Source of the DNA: Gonatopus flavifemur
Lineage: Eukaryota; Arthropoda; Insecta; Hymenoptera; Dryinidae
Reading direction: 5' to 3'
Length of the DNA stretch: 64,000 nt
NCBI GenBank assembly: GCA_018340375.1
Contig: JAFFJZ010000009.1
Span: 14,338,501-14,402,500, forward strand
Positions 59,841 through 64,000 of the stretch are shown in pieces (the stretch's first letter is position 1; every line of letters starts with the position of its first letter). The notes below the pieces were generated by a model. It was not told the DNA's origin. It ran no database searches and was given only the letters and a program-made list of their open reading frames with translations. The position numbers and the translations under genes were made by a program.

Positions 59841-60961
59841 CCTTAAAGGGGCGGATTCCTGAGAAAAAACTGAAATACTTCTCCTTTATCAAATTTTGAT
59901 CTGGGCCTTAAATTTTGAATTACCAGGATTTAAAGTTGACCAATCAGGAGTGCCACTAGTATCAGCTGAGTGTGTGGGACAAACGAAGGGAGAAGGACAT
60001 GGTTGGATGTATGATGCACGGATTGAAGTTTATTCATGTGAAAATGATTAGGGGCGGGGGAATCACGCGAAAATCGTGTTTGTTTTTAGAAAAAAATATC
60101 GGATGAAAAATTTCATAAGTCGCGCAACCGCCGTAGGACTTGAAAATTTTCAAAAATCGTTTCATTCGATTCAGAAACACCCAAAACATGGAATAAAATT
60201 GATTCGAGATGCGTTGCGCGCTCGTAAGTCGCAAGTCATCACCTCGATTATTTCTAAGATCGCAAAATTTTTCCAAGTCCGATGACCGGTGAGAAGAAAT
60301 GAAAAAATTGTCTCATGAACACGTTTGTTAGAATACGTACAAATCCACATCCTTTCCATCAACATACACTCAGAGGGCTTCAACTGTATAGGATGACCCC
60401 AAATCACATTTTAATTAAGGACAAGTCCACTAGTATAATGGCGCTTCGATCGTATTGAATCGAGGTAACCTCAAAATTATGCCGATCAATTTTGATTTTG
60501 AAACATCAACAGTATTTTAACAACAAAGTGTGAACAACAATTCTAAAAACAAATTATTTGTGTTGATACATAATTTGGCTTTGGAATTTTCTCATTTTCA
60601 CACTTCATTGTTGAAATACTATTAATGTTTCAAAATCAGAATAATTTTGAGATCATCCTGCTACGCGAGGCCACCATTTTGATTCTTAGTTCGCATGAAA
60701 GTATACCACTATGAGGGCGCAGAAGTGAGTCCAAATTCATTTTACTGTTATAACGTTGAGGTACATATCCCCCTGCATAAACTCCTACAGAACCGCAGTT
60801 CAGAAAAAGTTTATAATCAATTCATTTTGAATCCATGCATTCACGCTGGATATGTAACTTCTTTCTGCCCCTCCTCTTTTATTTTCCTTGATAGAAGTGA
60901 GACGAAAGTTCGATATAGAAAGATAATCCGGTCCCGAGCAGTTCGATATAGAGAGTGCCGA
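59841..60961. other. Stretch with one hairpin, no recognised gene
   Basis: A hairpin at 60463-60655 has arms aggtaacctcaaaattatgc / ataattttgagatcatcc and cagtattttaacaacaaagtgt / acacttcattgttgaaatact. An 80-codon minus-strand frame at 60034-60276 is not recognised. Confidence 0.45.
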
Positions 60962-61680
60962 CCCAATAAACATGAACATCTTCAAGATATCTTGAAGATA
61001 TTTTTTGAAAATCATCTACAAGACATATCAAAAGGACATCTTGAAGATATCTTTTGAAAGACATCTTGGACACATATCGAAAAGATATCTAAAAGACATC
61101 TTTTCGATATGTCTTGAAGATGTCTTTCAAAAGATATGTTTAAGATGTTTTGCCAAATGTATCTCTAAGATCAGCAGTTTTGAGGTTATAGGTGCATATG
61201 GATAATACTTCAAATGTCTTTGTTCAGAATCAAATTGCAAGGAAGGTGAATTCGTTCATAAATTAAAAGCTTGAATAATCTATGTAAATGCTCACAAATT
61301 CTGTGAAAAGTACGATTTTGCAACCTTGCAGTCCCTCACAGCACCGAAGATTTCATTAAGATTGCAGAAATCTAACATCTGAAACATTGAAATATTTCTA
61401 TGACATTGCTGTATGTCACACCGAGGTTGCAAAGTCTCTTCAGAAATATTGCAATGTCCGCTAATCTTACATTTCAATGCAATATTTCTGAATTATTTCT
61501 GCAATATTCCAAGAATATTCATGAAATATTTAATTGTAATTTTTGTCTCGTAATATATCTGAGATATTGCAAATAGGTAACATTTCAATTGACAGATTTT
61601 TGACATATTTCTGTGAAAGTATACTGAAATGTAATGAAGGTGAAAGATCGAAATGTAATTGAGACATTACTGAGAACTGT

Positions 61681-61965
61681 CCCAGATAACACACGAAGAA
61701 TTCTTTTACAAAAACAAGAATAGAATCTTTCAAGAACTCTTTTCGAACTAATGAATTCATAAAGAACTCTGAAGGGGTTCAATGTTTGGGACATTAACGA
61801 GTTCTTCGAGAATACTGAAAGTATTGTTTTAGTAATCTCAAAGAATTTGTTAATGTCCCAAAGATTGAACTCCTCCAGAGCTCTTTATGAATTCATTAGT
61901 TCGAAAAGAGTTCTTGAAGAATTTATTCTTGGTTTTGAAAAAGAATTCTTGGTTTATTATCAGGG
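61681..61965. mobile_element. CCC-ended MITE with 2-bp duplication (GT), 285 bp
   Basis: Ends cccagataacacacgaagaa and ttcttggtttattatcaggg, flanked by GT (61679-61680, 61966-61967). Arms of about 130 bp share ctaatgaattcataaagaac / gctctttatgaattcattag and similar boxes. Confidence 0.85.
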
Positions 61966-62345
61966 GTGGTCCTGTATGGGGTGCTAGCACTAAGAGTAAC
62001 GAATCTCCAAGTCACAATATTTTGCGAATTATCGAACTTCTTACGCGGAATTCTATGTACGGCCTTCGTGTACGGTGATTTTATCAAATTCTCATTCACA
62101 TTTACTAATACGTTGTTTTTTAATAACAGTGAGAAAAAAATAAATTAAAGGTATGTGATATTCATCAGACACTAACGATCACTGGATCATGTACTTCAAT
62201 ATATTTCACCAAATTCATCAAACTATTCAAGTTTTAAGCATAATCAACTCATCTCATATTTTTATACTATGTAATAGTATAGTATTTGTATAGTATGTAA
62301 TAAACACCTTGTTCAAAGGATCACTTTTACTCTGAAAATATACAC

Positions 62346-62776
62346 CAGTGTTCCGATATTCGTCAAGCTGGGAAATCGCAGCTTGGTCACGTGAGCACTC
62401 TTATCGGTGAACCGCTTACCGACAAGAGCGCTCATATGTATCAGTGCGAAATGTAGTCACGTGACCAAGCTGCGATTTCCCAGCTCGACAAATATCCCAT
62501 ACAACAAAAGTTGCTGTGCAACCATGGCTCTTGTGTTGTTTCTTAAATTTATGCGAAGTTGCTGGGAATTTGCTACGCATGTGATTAGGAGTTTCATGAA
62601 GCCAAGAAACTTCCCAGCAACATGACAACAACTCAACCCACAATCCCAGATTCACAGCATATTGTTGCGGATTTGGCGACGCAACGTCCCTGCAAATGCT
62701 TTAAACTGTTGCTGAGTGTTTTCAACAATTTGCCGCATATTTGCTTAGCACTTTGCTGTTAGGGATCGGAACACTG
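62346..62776. mobile_element. hAT-like MITE, 8-bp duplication, with nested element
   Basis: Ends cagtgttccgat and atcggaacactg, flanked by atatacac (62338-62345, 62777-62784). Inner arms gctgggaaatcgcagcttgg / ccaagctgcgatttcccagc. Interrupted near its right end by 62496-62764. Confidence 0.92.
62496..62764. mobile_element. CCC-ended MITE with 2-bp duplication (AT), 269 bp
   Basis: Ends cccatacaacaaaagttgct and gcactttgctgttaggg, flanked by AT (62494-62495, 62765-62766). Removing it with one AT restores the right end of the host MITE as the exact inverted counterpart of its left end (gacaaatatcggaacactg against cagtgttccgatattcgtc). Confidence 0.93.
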
Positions 62777-63478
62777 ATATACACTGCTGACATTATATCT
62801 CACCATGTCATATTGACAATTATGAGCACCGTCATCAAATTGTCTGTATGGCTTAGGTCATTGAAGCGTTGGTACGTCATGAGATGTCCGTGTTTTAATC
62901 TCGCAACCCCAAGAATCCGAAATGAAGTGAAATATGTAAGACTGAGAGGGGGGTTAAAAGAAGAGAAAGGAGGAAGAAGAAGAAAGAGAGTGGAGAATTT
63001 TTTTTATGCACGATCCAAAATTTTTCTAAGATACTTTTATGAAATCTTCAAGACATTTTCAAGACTTGATCGAATAGGTCTAAAACATATCTTCATTAAG
63101 ACCTTTTTGAGATATCTTAAACTCGTCGAAATCAGTCGCGTAAGACAATTTTTAGATTTCTAAAAGACACCTTCGAGACCTTTTTGCAAGACATCTTTCA
63201 AAATTGCGAGATATCTTTTAGATATCTAAAAAATGTCTTTTTGTTTGATTGGGGACTGTAATTAATGAATAGATATTGAAGGTTATGAGAAAATTTGTAT
63301 AATACGATTTGTACAATCCATTTCTCTCCGTATGGGCTTTTCACAAACGTAGATGAGTCTCTCAAAGATTCATCCCTGAGCATATCTGAGTTTTTTTATG
63401 AATTCAATTTCGAGGCAAAAAATTGCTACCAGGTGGAGCCATCGATATGCTAGTATCCTGTTAAGAGCATTTCGTCTA

Positions 63479-63724
63479 CAATGTAAAAAATAATCGGGAT
63501 TTTCCTATACGCAGCGATCGAAAAATTCCGATGATGGGATAGGAAATCAACTTCTGGTACATTTATATGAAATTTACCATATATTTAACTGAAAATTCCG
63601 AACTTTGTGGGATTTTTACCATCATTTTCCAATAAATTTCCGATTGAATTTGGAAAATTCCTTACGCGTGTATGTGTTAATTACTTCCAAACATTTATGT
63701 TCTCCATAGAAATTTTTTACAGTG
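63479..63724. mobile_element. 246-bp TA-flanked MITE
   Basis: Ends caatgtaaaaaataatcg and aaattttttacagtg, TA on both sides (63477-63478, 63725-63726). The interior has aaaattcc / ggaaattt motifs. The remaining 270 bp to the window end hold nothing I recognise. Confidence 0.7.
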
Positions 63725-64000
63725 TAGTAATATGAGTGATCGGATCAGCTTTTCAACCAATCAAAAAATTTGAAAAATGATTCAGATCACCTAGATCAGC
63801 TGCTTAGGAAAGCTCTTATGGGTTTTCTATGGATTTGCAGATAGTGTATCGGCTGTACATAAGAGCCCGTATGCAAAATTCTGTACATGCGATTTATCAA
63901 CAATATCTTAAGGATTGTGGGTCGGAGAATCCGAATATCAGGTTATTTTTGCAAAATTCGGGGTTGTTTAATTGTTATATAGAATTTAATTGCTCATAAC

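Larger units (their letters stand above)
60962..63253. mobile_element. CCC-ended foldback with 2-bp duplication (GA), 2.3 kb
   Basis: Ends cccaataaacatgaacatct and gtctttttgtttgattggg, flanked by GA (60960-60961, 63254-63255). Both arms (60965-61160, 63030-63240) are strings of aagatatctt / aagacatctt units. Nested inside are 61681-61965 and 62346-62776. Confidence 0.75.

Overview
This window looks like insect nuclear DNA made almost entirely of transposable elements and their relics. The evidence is AT-rich intergenic sequence, short GT-AG introns (78 and 88 bp where uninterrupted), three families of Tc1/mariner transposase, and dozens of terminal-inverted-repeat elements inserted inside one another. 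Hymenoptera (for example a parasitoid wasp) is plausible from the general style of the repeats, but nothing in the sequence proves it. There are no bacterial-type operons, no tRNA or rRNA genes that I could recognise, and no CRISPR array.

Layout. 0-3.4 kb: a conserved uncharacterised, probably transposon-derived gene cut in two by a 5'-truncated mariner-like element with a DD41D spacing. 3.7-5.5 kb: a 120-bp tandem repeat and a degenerate dispersed repeat. 5.8-8.7 kb: the best protein-coding gene candidate, four exons, whose last intron holds a 1.72-kb hAT-like insertion with a perfect 8-bp target duplication. 9.3-13.1 kb: a large transposase-like gene with one frameshift, split by a 1.42-kb GC-rich insertion whose removal restores the reading frame. 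13.3-17.1 kb: a run of MITEs, hairpins and a CATG-rich minisatellite. 17.1-20.6 kb, 41.3-44.9 kb and 45.0-47.3 kb: three copies of one long repeat (called R1 here), each ending in the same hairpin and carrying a satellite of about 125 bp. 20.7-28.8 kb: a large nested foldback structure with a GC-rich island. 29.2 and 42.0 kb: two 1294-bp mariner elements, one with an intact 354-codon transposase and one killed by a single nonsense change. 35.4-41.3 kb and 50.8-53.6 kb: two long elements with CAGGG ends, filled with later insertions. 47.5-49.8 kb: a TA-flanked foldback carrying a Mos1-like mariner with one frameshift. 54-64 kb: more foldbacks, a piggyBac-like MITE, hAT-like MITEs and a hAT transposase fragment.

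The most interesting signal is a group of at least ten non-coding foldback elements, scattered over the window, that share termini beginning CCC (mostly CCCTRGT, CCCAKAYARCA or CCCAAYAAA), end in the reverse complement, and are each flanked by an exact 2-bp duplication of variable sequence (CA, CT, AG, AC, AA, AA, TT, GA, GT, AT). In four cases the pre-insertion site can be read from a paralogous repeat or from the symmetry of the host inverted repeat, so the boundaries are well supported. No transposase for this group is present.

The genes do not work together as a pathway. They are transposases, transposon-linked proteins and fragments. Family assignments are from recognition of motifs without any database search.
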